From positions 5,806 through 69,805 of the forward strand of contig JBGCFR010000055.1 in the NCBI GenBank assembly GCA_045107045.1: DNA of 64,000 nucleotides, written 5' to 3'. Position numbers and translations under genes: made by a program. Below are positions 51,758-61,052 of this stretch, one piece after another (position 1 is the stretch's first letter; each line of letters starts with the position of its first letter). The notes beneath the pieces were generated by a model. That model saw only the letters and a program-made list of their open reading frames with translations, was not told where the DNA came from and made no database searches. The stretch is from Putridiphycobacter sp045107045 (GTDB lineage: Bacteria > Bacteroidota > Bacteroidia > Flavobacteriales_D > Crocinitomicaceae).

Positions 51758-52846
51758 TTAAGATTGGAACTGATCAGGTCTTTTCTTTTTCATTTCCTTC
51801 AAGTAACCTTTAATTTTTTGCTCATCCTCTTGCTTCACAATCATCAAAACGCCATCAGACTCCACTATTATATGATCTTTTAATCCTTGTATCAGTGCGA
51901 GCTTATCTTTCGGTAAATTGATAATACAATTCTCTGTGTCGAATAAATGGGCGCCTTCATTTATTGTAGCATTTCCTTCAAAATCTTTATCCAAATGGGC
52001 ATATAAACTACCCCAAGTGCCTAGATCTGACCAGCCGAAATTGGCCAAAACAACGTATACGTTTTTTGCATTTTCTAAAATGGCAAAGTCAATTGAAATA
52101 TCTTCGCATGCATTAAATGCACCATCAATAAACGACTGTTCGTTTGGTGTATTGTAATCATTGGCTTTTGATTCAAATAAGCCATTCAGCTCTGGTTTAA
52201 ATTTCTTGAAAGACTCAATAATAGTTTTAGCAGTCCATATAAAAATACCGGAGTTCCAATAATAATCGCCACTTTTCACAAAGATTTCTGCCAGTTCACG
52301 GTCAGGTTTCTCAGTAAATTGCTTCACCTTTTTTACTTCACCCATCATCAAGTCACCTTGATTTTCGAACTGGATATATCCATAGCCAGTGTCAGGACGA
52401 GAAGGTTTTATGCCTAGGGTGACTAAACAATTATCCTTGGCTGACTTTTCAAGTGCGGTGTGAATAATGTCCACAAACTTATCTTCTTTTAAAATAAGGT
52501 GATCAGATGGTGCAACAATTAAGTTGGCATGCTCATCTAAGTTGTAAATTTTATGTGCTGCATAAGCAATACACGGAGCTGTATTTTTCCGTTGAGGTTC
52601 GGTGAGTACCTGTGCTTCATTAACGTTCAATTGCTCTAAAACTAAACTTTTATAGTTGGTATTTGTGACAATGTAAATTTGATTCGAAGGCACTACTTTT
52701 TGTAACCGATTATAAGTCATCTGAATTAATGACTCTCCAGTACCTAAAACATCTATAAATTGTTTTGGATGAGACTCCTTACTCATGGGCCAAAATCGAC
52801 TGCCGATTCCACCAGCCATTATAACGGCATAATTATGTTTGTTCAT
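51758..52846 (-). CDS. manC: Mannose-1-phosphate guanylyltransferase
   Basis: Makes GDP-mannose. 362 residues from the ATG at 52846 (MNKHNYAVIMAGG); a TTG five codons earlier is less likely. Nucleotide-binding MAGGIGSRFWPMSKESHPKQF, then TEPQRKNTAPCIAYA and FTEKPDRELA. Lacks the phosphomannose isomerase C-domain of bifunctional enzymes. GDP-mannose feeds gmd-fcl at 41-43 kb. Confidence 0.9.
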   Translation of the reverse strand: MNKHNYAVIMAGGIGSRFWPMSKESHPKQFIDVLGTGESLIQMTYNRLQKVVPSNQIYIVTNTNYKSLVLEQLNVNEAQVLTEPQRKNTAPCIAYAAHKIYNLDEHANLIVAPSDHLILKEDKFVDIIHTALEKSAKDNCLVTLGIKPSRPDTGYGYIQFENQGDLMMGEVKKVKQFTEKPDRELAEIFVKSGDYYWNSGIFIWTAKTIIESFKKFKPELNGLFESKANDYNTPNEQSFIDGAFNACEDISIDFAILENAKNVYVVLANFGWSDLGTWGSLYAHLDKDFEGNATINEGAHLFDTENCIINLPKDKLALIQGLKDHIIVESDGVLMIVKQEDEQKIKGYLKEMKKKRPDQFQS

Positions 52847-52934
52847 TATTATTATTTTCAATTGTAATCACGAACTCCCTTTGCTCGTTTGTTCATTAAA
52901 GTTTTTTTCAATTGCATTCATGAAGTTATTTAAC

Positions 52935-53555
52935 TTACTCATGAATTTGCTTTTGTATTTCAGCTACACCTAATACGCGGTATTGACGATTATTGCTAAT
53001 ATTCCTGCAAAGATAGTATTTTCTTAATTTTTTCCCTTTTTCAAAAACCAGATTATTAATTTGAAATTTGTCACCTAAATTTAAATGCTCAACTAAGGTT
53101 TGCGGATGTTTATCATAGCGTCTTAAAACGCGGTACAATGCGTCGTCGGTGCACGAAGATGCTTTGGCTTTTTTTAAGTAGTTATTTAATGCCAAGGTGA
53201 CATCTAATGGCAAAATATTGAGTTCAAATATTGGTTGAAATAATGTAGCGAAATCTTTTTGCCACTCAACACCATGTGGCTTAATCAATATTCCGTAATT
53301 TTCGAAGGCTTGCAAATGGGCGAACTCATGAATAGTTGTGACTAAAAATGCGTATTTGTTTAAATCACCATTCACGGATATTCGGTGGCCTTGATTTCTT
53401 GTCGGTAGTCGATAATCACCTAGCTTTGTTTTCCGTTTTCGAGCCACTTTAAAGTGAGCATTTTTGGCGACAATCAATTGCGCTACGTAATTTTCAGTGC
53501 CTTCAGGCAGAAAATTTTTAAGCTTAGAAGCATAGGCTTCTTTTTGATCAACCAT
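52935..53555 (-). CDS. SprT-like zinc metalloprotease-type protein
   Basis: 206 residues from the ATG at 53555. The HExxH zinc site is in VTTIHEFAHLQAFENYG with a second metal region around HGVEWQKDF. SprT-like domains occur in the Spartan protease family; no cysteine zinc finger is obvious at the C-terminus apart from YYLCRN. A TATATTTG box (53562-53569, minus) ends 6 bases before the ATG. Divergent from dnaG. Confidence 0.82.
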   Translation of the reverse strand: MVDQKEAYASKLKNFLPEGTENYVAQLIVAKNAHFKVARKRKTKLGDYRLPTRNQGHRISVNGDLNKYAFLVTTIHEFAHLQAFENYGILIKPHGVEWQKDFATLFQPIFELNILPLDVTLALNNYLKKAKASSCTDDALYRVLRRYDKHPQTLVEHLNLGDKFQINNLVFEKGKKLRKYYLCRNISNNRQYRVLGVAEIQKQIHE

Positions 53556-53653
53556 ATTCAACAAATATAAAACAAATAGAATTCGAAAAAGTCATTGAAA
53601 ATAGGAATTCTGATAAAATGTGCATTGGATATCGAATCTTCATCAAATTCTCA

Positions 53654-53661
53654 TAAATTTG
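53654..53661 (+). promoter_or_regulatory. Candidate -7 box for dnaG
   Basis: TAAATTTG, a perfect TAnnTTTG match, 21 bases before the dnaG ATG at 53683. It lies downstream of the GTG at 53620 and therefore argues against that earlier start. Confidence 0.45.
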
Positions 53662-53682
53662 TTAGTCTTATTAGATGTTATC

Positions 53683-55701
53683 ATGATTCCAAAGTCTACC
53701 ATTGATGAAATTTTCCAAACCGCCCGTGTTGAAGAGGTGATTGGTGATTTTGTACAAATGAAGAAGTCAGGATCAAATTTTAAGGCAAAATCACCATTTA
53801 CTGACGAAAAAACACCGTCGTTTATGATTTCGCCAGCAAAACAAATTTGGAAGTGTTTTAGTACAGGAAAAGGGGGCAATGTGGTTTCATTTTTAATGGA
53901 GCACGAACACTTCTCATATGTTGAAGCCTTAAAATGGTTAGCCAATAAGTATGGAATCGAAATTAAGGAAGACCGAGAAAGAACGCCTGAAGAAATTGCA
54001 CAAATTTCAATCCGTGAAAACCTATCGGTTATTAATGAGTTTGCCTCAAAACACTTTGCCTATAATTTATATCATAACGAAACAGGTAAGGCCATTGGGT
54101 TATCTTATTTTACACAACGTGGCTTTAGAGAGGATACCATCAAGAAGTTTAATTTAGGCTATTGTTTAGAAACAAGCAATGCACTGACCGATTCTGCTTT
54201 GCAAAAGGGTTATAAGCTGGAATTTTTGCAAAAAGCTGGACTTACAAAAACGAAAGATGACCGGAGCTTTGATTTTTTTAGAGGCAGAGTTATGTTTCCT
54301 ATTCACTCCGTGGCAGGTAAAGTGCTAGGTTTTGGAGGAAGGACGTTAAAAGCGGATAAAAAAATCGCAAAATATTTTAATTCACCTGAAAGTGAATTAT
54401 ACAACAAAAGTAAAATCCTTTATGGGCTTTACTTTGCCAAAAATAGCATCATTAAAAATGACAATTGTTATTTAGTAGAAGGATATACGGATGTAATCTC
54501 GTTGCACCAGTCTGGCGTTGAAAATGTAGTATCATCTTCTGGTACCTCGTTAACGGAAGGGCAAATTAATCTGATTAAACGTTATTCTGAGAATATTACC
54601 ATTTTATATGATGGCGATAATGCTGGTATAAAAGCAAGTTTTAGAGGGATTGACATGATTTTGGCTCAGGGTATGAATGTCAAAGTTGTTCTGTTTCCTG
54701 ATGGCGAAGATCCCGATTCATTTGCAAAAAAATCGACTACTGAGGTATTGAAAGCATATATTGAAAGTAATGCAAAAGATTTTATTGTTTTTAAATCCGA
54801 TTTACTAAACGCTGAAGCCAAAGGTGATCCTCTAAAAAAGGCACAGTTAATTAGAGACATTGTATCATCAATTGCATTAATTCCAGATAGAATTAAACAA
54901 CAAGTCTATACAAAGGAATGTGCTAACATTTTCGATATAGAAGAAGAAATATTAGTTGGTGAATTGGTAAAATTGGTTCGTGAAAAACAGAAGCAGGACG
55001 ACAAACGCGCGAGATTTAATAAGCCTACCAGTAATTTAGGAAGTGAAGAGCCACCACCGGAAGCTATGATTCCACCAGAGTATCAGACCGGAGAACCAAT
55101 TTTAACTGAACCCAAAGAACCAGCATTTGATACTCTTTACTATCAGGAGCGAGATATTATTAGATTACTTCTAAATTATGGTACTTTTTCAGTAAAAATT
55201 AAGCATATTGAATTAGATGAAAAAGAAAACGAAGTTGAGGTTGATGCAGAGGTGAGTGTAATTGAATTAATAATTCATGAATTGGATAAAGATGAGCTTG
55301 GATTGAATCATCCAGAATTACAGCCCATTTACGAGTTATATAAAACCGGATTATCTGAAAATAAATTTTTAGAGCAAACAGATTTTACACAACATCATAA
55401 TGTGTCAATATCTAAAATATCAGTTGATATTTTAACTGAGAAACATGAGTTAAGTCCGCAATGGGCAGCTCAAAAAGTAAAAATAAAACGAGAGATAGAT
55501 CATCTTGAAAGGGCTGTAATGGAAGCCATTTTTTCTTTTAAATCAGCTAAAGTTATTCATGAAATTAACATCATTCAAACTGAAATGAAGACTGTTAATA
55601 TGGAGGATATTGATGCTTTTGCTCAACTGATTAATAGACAACGACAATTGGATAAAGTGAAGTTGATATTATCTGAAAAACTAGGGAGACGAATCATTTA
55701 G
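53683..55701 (+). CDS. dnaG: DNA primase, zinc-ligand-free N-terminus
   Basis: Makes RNA primers for replication. 672 residues from ATG 53683; upstream codons from GTG 53620 do not fit the family. N-terminal domain in place of CHC2: KSPFTDEKTPSFMISP and WKCFSTGKGGNVVSF, where only one of the four zinc ligands remains. The TOPRIM domain follows with LVEGYTDVISLHQ, SSSGTSLTEGQ and YDGDNAG, complete. A Pro-rich linker (around 475-500) leads to the C-terminal helicase-binding domain. Confidence 0.93.
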   Translation: MIPKSTIDEIFQTARVEEVIGDFVQMKKSGSNFKAKSPFTDEKTPSFMISPAKQIWKCFSTGKGGNVVSFLMEHEHFSYVEALKWLANKYGIEIKEDRERTPEEIAQISIRENLSVINEFASKHFAYNLYHNETGKAIGLSYFTQRGFREDTIKKFNLGYCLETSNALTDSALQKGYKLEFLQKAGLTKTKDDRSFDFFRGRVMFPIHSVAGKVLGFGGRTLKADKKIAKYFNSPESELYNKSKILYGLYFAKNSIIKNDNCYLVEGYTDVISLHQSGVENVVSSSGTSLTEGQINLIKRYSENITILYDGDNAGIKASFRGIDMILAQGMNVKVVLFPDGEDPDSFAKKSTTEVLKAYIESNAKDFIVFKSDLLNAEAKGDPLKKAQLIRDIVSSIALIPDRIKQQVYTKECANIFDIEEEILVGELVKLVREKQKQDDKRARFNKPTSNLGSEEPPPEAMIPPEYQTGEPILTEPKEPAFDTLYYQERDIIRLLLNYGTFSVKIKHIELDEKENEVEVDAEVSVIELIIHELDKDELGLNHPELQPIYELYKTGLSENKFLEQTDFTQHHNVSISKISVDILTEKHELSPQWAAQKVKIKREIDHLERAVMEAIFSFKSAKVIHEINIIQTEMKTVNMEDIDAFAQLINRQRQLDKVKLILSEKLGRRII

Positions 55702-55705
55702 AATT

Positions 55706-56866
55706 ATGGATATTTGGGATAACATATTAAATTTTCCGATTCTTGACACAAGAAAGGTAATTGAAGGGGCTGATGGATTTACAGAAGGCCAAGGATTTAT
55801 TTTTGCACCAATAAATATACTACTCTTTGTTGCCATATTTGTGGCAGGAAAATTATTATTGAAATATTTGAAGCGATATTTCAAATTATTAGATCTAGAT
55901 AATAAGCAATTTAAGATTGAAGGACGAGAAATTGCGTTATGGAAGTTGATCCGACAAGTGGTATATTTTATTGTTATTTATGCATGTTTCCAAAGTTTAA
56001 ATGTAAATAACGATAATATTGATTTTGGAAATGTATTGACTTTTGAATTGATTAGGATAGGCACATTTCATGTTGCCATTTACCATATATTTTTAATAGC
56101 CCTAGTCTTTTTTGTTGCACGGATTATTCTTAATTTCTTAAAGCTTTATTTATTGAAACGTGTATCGAAACGTACTCAGTTAGATCAAGGGACAGAATTC
56201 GTCATTATTCAGTTGGCTAAGTATATCATTTACACAATTTCCATTATAGTTTTATTAAGAAGTTTTGGTTTAAGTATTGATTTACTTTTAGGCGGTTCAG
56301 CTGCTTTATTGGTGGGAGTAGGACTAGGCCTTCAAGATATCTTTAAAGATTTTTTATCAGGATTATTATTGCTTTTTGAGGGATCTAATAAGGTCGGAGA
56401 TATTATAGAAATTAATAATTATAATGGTGAGTATAATTTTATTGCAAAAATTAAGCAGATTAATTTAAGAACCTCTAAAGTTGAGACTAGAGATAATAAG
56501 ACATTGATTTTACCTAATTCTGTTTTGACGCATCAAAGCGTCAATAACTGGAGCTTTAATTCATCCATTATTCGTTTCCAAATTCCTATTACTATTCATT
56601 ATAATTCAGATGTTGAATTAGCAAAAGAAATTTTGATTCAATGCGCTCAATCGCATCCTAGAGTGAAGAATACACAACCCGTTTTTGTGAGGTTGATGGA
56701 TTTTGGGCACAATGGCTTAGAAATGGATTTAGTGTTTTGGGCAGAACAAAATTTTTATATTGATATTTATAAGTCAGAAATTAGATTTGCGATTGAACGC
56801 GAGTTTAAAAAAGCCAATATTGCTTTTCCTTACCCGCAAACAGATGTGCATATTAAAAGAGATTAA
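55706..56866 (+). CDS. MscS-family mechanosensitive channel
   Basis: 386 residues. Four or five membrane helices, then the pore helix LLGGSAALLVGVGLGLQDIFKDFLSGL and the beta domain (NKVGDIIEIN...NYNGEYNFIAKIKQINLRTS). Longer than E. coli MscS through extra N-terminal helices. Releases solutes on hypo-osmotic shock. It lies 4 bases after dnaG and 5 before the GltB-like gene. Confidence 0.9.
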   Translation: MDIWDNILNFPILDTRKVIEGADGFTEGQGFIFAPINILLFVAIFVAGKLLLKYLKRYFKLLDLDNKQFKIEGREIALWKLIRQVVYFIVIYACFQSLNVNNDNIDFGNVLTFELIRIGTFHVAIYHIFLIALVFFVARIILNFLKLYLLKRVSKRTQLDQGTEFVIIQLAKYIIYTISIIVLLRSFGLSIDLLLGGSAALLVGVGLGLQDIFKDFLSGLLLLFEGSNKVGDIIEINNYNGEYNFIAKIKQINLRTSKVETRDNKTLILPNSVLTHQSVNNWSFNSSIIRFQIPITIHYNSDVELAKEILIQCAQSHPRVKNTQPVFVRLMDFGHNGLEMDLVFWAEQNFYIDIYKSEIRFAIEREFKKANIAFPYPQTDVHIKRD

Positions 56867-56871
56867 ATGTT

Positions 56872-58434
56872 ATGGTTAGAAATGTATTTATTTTATTATC
56901 GTTAATAATTACCGCTGGACTTATTACGTTAGGTCAGATGGTAAGTTTGAGTTGGTATTATTGGTTTATTTTATTTGGTCCAATTATTATAATTGGTTAC
57001 TATGATATTTTTCAAACCAAACACACCATTTTAAAGAACTTCCCAGTTATTGGTCATTTAAGATATATTCTTGAATCTATTTCTCCTGAAATTCAGCAAT
57101 ATTTTGTTGAACGACGGACAGATGGTTCACCTATTGATAAAAATAGAAGAGCCATTATATACCAGCGGTCTAAAAATATTGGTGCAACTCACCCATTTGG
57201 AACAGAGAATAATATTTCGGAAGAAGGATACGAATTTATCGTTCAATCATTATATCCTGCTGCTATTCCACATGAGGCACCAAGAGTTCAAATAGGGGGG
57301 AGTGATTGCACAAAACCATATAGTGCAGCTTTATACAATATTTCTGCCATGAGTTTTGGGTCCTTAAGCAAAAACGCAGTAATGGCTATGAATAACGGTG
57401 CCAAAAAAGGCAATTTTTTTCATAATACTGGAGAAGGAGGTGTGTCACCGTATCACCTTCAAGGTGGTGATTTATGCTGGCAAATAGGAACAGGTTATTT
57501 CGGTTGTAGAAACGAGGACGGCACTTTTTCAGAAGATAATTTTATAAAAAATGCAACCAAGCCAGAAGTGAAATTAATTGAAGTAAAGTTATCACAAGGT
57601 GCCAAACCTGGTCATGGTGGGGTGTTGCCAGGTATTAAAAATACACCAGAAATTGCTAAAATTAGAGGTATTAAACCGCATACTACTGTTTTATCTCCTC
57701 CTGGTCACAGTGCTTTTGATTCTCCTGAAGGACTCTTAACCTTTGTCAAACGGTTAAGATTATTGTCAGGAGGTAAACCGACCGGGTTTAAATTATGTGT
57801 TGGAAATCCCGAAGAATTTGAAATGATTTGCAAGGCTATGGTAGCTACTAAAACATATCCTGATTTTATATCGGTTGATGGAGCTGAAGGAGGTACAGGG
57901 GCAGCACCATTAGAATTTGCTAACCATGTTGGCTTGCCACTTGATATTGGATTAGTACTGGTAGATGAACTATTAAAAAAATATGACTTAAGGCAATATA
58001 TTAAAATTAATGCTGCGGGAAAAATATTTAGCGGTTTTGGAATGATCAAAGCATTGGCATTAGGCGCTGACATTTGTAGTTCGGCCAGAGCAATGATGCT
58101 AAGTGTAGGTTGTATTCATGCACAAGTTTGTAATACAAATACGTGTCCTACGGGTGTAGCCACACAAAACGTAAAGTTGATGAAAGGGTTAAATGTTCCT
58201 GATAAAGCAGAGAGAATCTATAATTTTCAGAAAAATACCGTCCATGCTTTTATTGAATTGATGGCTGCAACGGGGGCTAAAAATCCAAGTGAAATCAAAC
58301 GTGGAAGTGTGATGCGAATGGCAGAAGATGGTGATGTGCACAATATGGATGAAATAATAAATCACTGGAATATTAAGAAGAAAGTGATTGATGAGGTGCC
58401 AGTAAGTGCAAATTTAGGGAACGGAAATTTTTAA
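56872..58434 (+). CDS. FMN-binding glutamate-synthase-family membrane protein
   Basis: 520 residues. Two N-terminal membrane helices (about 5-50), then a domain like the FMN half of glutamate synthase: SAMSFGSLSKNAVMAMNNGA, GQGAKPGHGGVLPG-like KLSQGAKPGHGG, ISVDGAEGGTGAAPLEF, and a cysteine cluster CIHAQVCNTNTCPTGVATQ for a 3Fe-4S centre. The glutaminase domain is absent, so it is not GltB itself. The true reaction of these membrane-anchored relatives is unknown to me. Confidence 0.87.
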   Translation: MVRNVFILLSLIITAGLITLGQMVSLSWYYWFILFGPIIIIGYYDIFQTKHTILKNFPVIGHLRYILESISPEIQQYFVERRTDGSPIDKNRRAIIYQRSKNIGATHPFGTENNISEEGYEFIVQSLYPAAIPHEAPRVQIGGSDCTKPYSAALYNISAMSFGSLSKNAVMAMNNGAKKGNFFHNTGEGGVSPYHLQGGDLCWQIGTGYFGCRNEDGTFSEDNFIKNATKPEVKLIEVKLSQGAKPGHGGVLPGIKNTPEIAKIRGIKPHTTVLSPPGHSAFDSPEGLLTFVKRLRLLSGGKPTGFKLCVGNPEEFEMICKAMVATKTYPDFISVDGAEGGTGAAPLEFANHVGLPLDIGLVLVDELLKKYDLRQYIKINAAGKIFSGFGMIKALALGADICSSARAMMLSVGCIHAQVCNTNTCPTGVATQNVKLMKGLNVPDKAERIYNFQKNTVHAFIELMAATGAKNPSEIKRGSVMRMAEDGDVHNMDEIINHWNIKKKVIDEVPVSANLGNGNF

Positions 58435-58440
58435 AATATT

Positions 58441-59025
58441 ATGACCATAATCTTCGCTACACAGAATGAAAATAAGGTGAAGGAGATTCAAAAATTGATG
58501 CCTGATCATATTAAAATTCAATCATTGAAGGATATTAATTGTAATGATGACATACCTGAAACAGCAAGCACTTTAGAAGGTAATGCCAACTTAAAATCAT
58601 CTTATGTAATTGACCATTTTAATGTAGATTGCTTTGCAGATGACACAGGACTGGAAATTGAAATTTTAAATGGTGAGCCAGGTGTAAGGTCTGCTAGATA
58701 TGCCAATGAATCTGGAAGAAGTGATGACAATAATATGAATTTAGTTCTGAGTAAACTGAAGAATGAGTCTAACCGAAAGGCGCAGTTTAGAACTGTAATC
58801 AGTTTAAAATTAAATGGACAGGAAGAATTATTTGAAGGCATTTGTAAAGGGAAAATTGCAAAAGAGAAATCAGGAAATAAAGGGTTTGGATACGACCCTA
58901 TTTTTATTCCAGAGGGTTATGAAATCAGTTTTGCTGATATGAGCATGACAGAAAAAAATGGCATTTCTCACAGAGGAAGAGCGGTTCAGAAATTAGTTGC
59001 ATTTTTAAATCAAACTAGCAAGTGA
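58441..59025 (+). CDS. rdgB: Non-canonical purine NTP pyrophosphatase (RdgB/HAM1)
   Basis: Hydrolyses ITP, dITP and XTP to keep them out of nucleic acids. 194 residues. Seen: ATQNENKVKEI, CFADDTGLEIEILNGEPGVRSARYA, GFGYDPIFIPEGYEISFADM and the closing ISHRGRA. All conserved. The next gene starts GTG overlapping its stop (GTGA). Confidence 0.95.
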   Translation: MTIIFATQNENKVKEIQKLMPDHIKIQSLKDINCNDDIPETASTLEGNANLKSSYVIDHFNVDCFADDTGLEIEILNGEPGVRSARYANESGRSDDNNMNLVLSKLKNESNRKAQFRTVISLKLNGQEELFEGICKGKIAKEKSGNKGFGYDPIFIPEGYEISFADMSMTEKNGISHRGRAVQKLVAFLNQTSK

Positions 59026-59795
59026 TTAACGACAAGCAAATTACATTTTTAGGCACAGGCACTTCACAAGGCGTTCCAGTTATTGCTTGCAATTGTTCAG
59101 TATGTTTGTCTGAGAATTCTAAAGATAAACGTTTGAGAACTTCCATTATGATTAATTATAATGGAAAAAATATCGTGATTGATACTGGCCCTGATTTTAG
59201 GCAACAAATGCTGCGTGAAAATGTCACTCATTTAGAATCTGTTTTATTTACACACGAGCATAAGGATCATATTGCAGGAATGGATGACATTAGAGCTTTT
59301 AATTATCGCTCTAAGCAAGACATGCCTATTTACGCCACTGAACAAGTGCAAGTCGGCTTAAAACGAGAATTTCATTATGTATTCGCAGACTTTCAATACC
59401 CTGGTATTCCAAAGGTGGTTGTGAACACAATTACAACAGAACCATTTGAACTATTTGGTAAAATTGTTCAACCCATAGAAGTAATGCATTACAAGTTACC
59501 AGTATTGGGATTTAGAATTGATGATTTTACTTATATCACAGATGCGAATTTTATTTCGCCGGAAGAAAAAGAGAAAATTAAAGGGACCGAAATTCTGGTA
59601 TTAAACGCGCTTCGTCAAGAACCACATATTTCTCATTTCACCTTAGCTGAGGCGCTAGAATTAATAGCTGAAATAAAACCAAAAAAAGCGTATCTGACCC
59701 ATATTAGCCATTTGCTAGGGAGTCATAATATGGTTTCAGAAACCTTACCAGATAATGTTGAATTGGCGTATGACGGTTTAACCATTCAATGTTAA
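59022..59795 (+). CDS. MBL-fold metallohydrolase (PhnP-like phosphodiesterase)
   Basis: 257 residues. GTG start overlapping the rdgB stop by 4 bases. LGTGTSQGVPVIACNCSVC with a CxxC-like cysteine group at the N-terminus, the zinc site HEHKDHIAGMDD, and the C-terminal ITDANFISPEE and LTHISHLLGSH histidines. The start and cysteines resemble PhnP cyclic phosphodiesterases; the substrate is not known. Confidence 0.85.
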   Translation: MINDKQITFLGTGTSQGVPVIACNCSVCLSENSKDKRLRTSIMINYNGKNIVIDTGPDFRQQMLRENVTHLESVLFTHEHKDHIAGMDDIRAFNYRSKQDMPIYATEQVQVGLKREFHYVFADFQYPGIPKVVVNTITTEPFELFGKIVQPIEVMHYKLPVLGFRIDDFTYITDANFISPEEKEKIKGTEILVLNALRQEPHISHFTLAEALELIAEIKPKKAYLTHISHLLGSHNMVSETLPDNVELAYDGLTIQC

Positions 59796-59796
59796 A

Positions 59797-60531
59797 ATGA
59801 GACAAAATGTCTATTTAATCATCAGTTTAGCGTTGGCCATTTTTGTGGTTTTACTATTATTTGACCAGCGAAACCATTCCAACTTGACATTTCCTGATTT
59901 TGGTGCTGCACTGCCGGCACATTATCAAGTTTTAGGAATTGATGTGTCGCATCATCAGGGTCAAATTAATTGGGAGCAAGTTTCAAAAATGAAAATTAAG
60001 AATGATTCGATTCAATTTGTGTTTTTGAAACTAACTGAAGGAGTTGATTTTAAAGATAAATATGCACTTGTCAATAGAAAAGCCTTAGATCAACGTGAAG
60101 TACCTTATGGCGGGTATCACTTTTATAGCCCGGGTAAAAGTGCCATTTTACAAGCTAAGTTCTTTGTTGAAAATTATACTAAATCGAAGTTAAAACCTGT
60201 TTTAGATATTGAAGTAAAAGGTCAATTGTCAGTTCAATCTTTAAATGATTCTATTATAGTTTTTTTAAATTTTGTAGAGCAACAGTTAAATGTGCGACCA
60301 ATTATTTACACCTATGAGTCGTTTTTTACTGACTTTTTTCAGACATCAAGCTTGGCAAAGGAGTGGTTTTGGATTGCCAATTATACTGGATCTTCTAATG
60401 TATTTGAGTCGCCAAACGTCATTGCCTGGCAATTTACGGATAAAGGTACTATTGATGGGATAAAAGAAAAAGTCGATTTAAATACAGCCAAGCCGAATTT
60501 TTGGAAAGCAGCAGCATGGGGTAAGAAGTAG
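59797..60531 (+). CDS. GH25-family lysozyme-like protein
   Basis: 244 residues. N-terminal membrane anchor or uncleaved signal (about 5-22), then GIDVSHHQGQINWEQV with the catalytic Asp, LKLTEGVDFKD, and KPVLDIEVKG with the second acidic pair. Cleaves the MurNAc-GlcNAc bond of peptidoglycan, probably in the periplasm. One base after the MBL gene; last gene of the dnaG-to-lysozyme run. The region behind it (60532-60674) has the first palindromic repeat and a perfect GGTCAATTGACC palindrome (60571-60582). Confidence 0.88.
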   Translation: MRQNVYLIISLALAIFVVLLLFDQRNHSNLTFPDFGAALPAHYQVLGIDVSHHQGQINWEQVSKMKIKNDSIQFVFLKLTEGVDFKDKYALVNRKALDQREVPYGGYHFYSPGKSAILQAKFFVENYTKSKLKPVLDIEVKGQLSVQSLNDSIIVFLNFVEQQLNVRPIIYTYESFFTDFFQTSSLAKEWFWIANYTGSSNVFESPNVIAWQFTDKGTIDGIKEKVDLNTAKPNFWKAAAWGKK

Positions 60532-60596
60532 CAGGTACAGAGTATAAAGAAGACAGCACGAAAATTGTTTGGTCAATTGACCTTGCGATTATTACT

Positions 60597-60656
60597 TAGC
60601 GTCAATTCGAGTGTTTTTGAATCGTGTTAGCATTCAAAAAAGTATCGAGAATAAGC
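60597..60656 (+). repeat. Palindromic intergenic repeat, copy A1
   Basis: 60 bases, 58 identical to 61163-61222. Starts TAGCGTCAATTCGAGTG, has an inner stem TTTTTGAAT / ATTCAAAAA around a 9-base loop, and ends AGTATCGAGAATAAGC. Same outer ends as the inverted copy at 60997-61052. Confidence 0.9.
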
Positions 60657-60674
60657 TAAATATGAAAGAAATAA

Positions 60675-60965
60675 TCACTTGAAATTCTTCTTTGCAAGGT
60701 TGGGCAAAGTTCCATAATCATTATTAATCAAAGCTTCTTTTTTAGATTTAGACCACTTTTTAATCTGTTTTTCTTTTTCAATAGCTTGTTTTGCGTTTTG
60801 AAAATCACAATAAAAAACAAGTTCAATTGGCAATCTTTTAGAGGTGTAACTGTTTTTAAATTGACTAGATTGATGCTGTTTAAGCCTATTCTCTAGATTA
60901 GAAGTAATTCCGGTGTAGTAAGTACCATCCGAACATTTGAGAATATAGACATTAAATGTTTTCAC
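60675..60965 (-). CDS. Small GIY-YIG nuclease-domain protein
   Basis: 96 residues. The YIG strand is present as VYILKCSDGTYYTGITSNLENRLKQH, and the metal-binding Glu in QAIEKEKQIKKWS; this is the UPF0213 (YhbQ-type) single-domain form. Start is GTG at 60965. No partner gene; it is bracketed by three copies of a palindromic repeat (60597, 60997, 61163), with the inverted copy 31 bases upstream of its start and copy A1 18 bases past its stop. The DNA substrate of such stand-alone proteins is not established. Confidence 0.9.
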   Translation of the reverse strand: MKTFNVYILKCSDGTYYTGITSNLENRLKQHQSSQFKNSYTSKRLPIELVFYCDFQNAKQAIEKEKQIKKWSKSKKEALINNDYGTLPNLAKKNFK

Positions 60966-60996
60966 AAATCTAAATTAGGAATAATCCTACGAACGA

Positions 60997-61052
60997 GTTC
61001 TCGATACATTTTTTACTTGGCAATTACCAAGTAAAAAAACACTCGAACTGAC
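60997..61052 (-). repeat. Palindromic intergenic repeat, inverted copy B with different stem
   Basis: On the minus strand it begins GTCAGTTCGAGTGTTTTT and ends TGTATCGAGAAC, like the A copies, but the inner stem is TTACTTGG / CCAAGTAA around a 6-base loop. Outer ends are conserved while the stem sequence is replaced yet still pairs. Confidence 0.85.

Noticed and set aside
53643..53945. 100-codon minus-strand frame over the start of dnaG
   Set aside because: Overlaps the conserved dnaG N-terminal domain and its promoter; translation shows no family.
60965..60972. TAGATTTG on the minus strand as a promoter -7 box for the GIY-YIG gene
   Set aside because: Its last base is the first base of the GTG start codon, so a transcript from it would lack the start; taken as coincidence unless a later start is shown.
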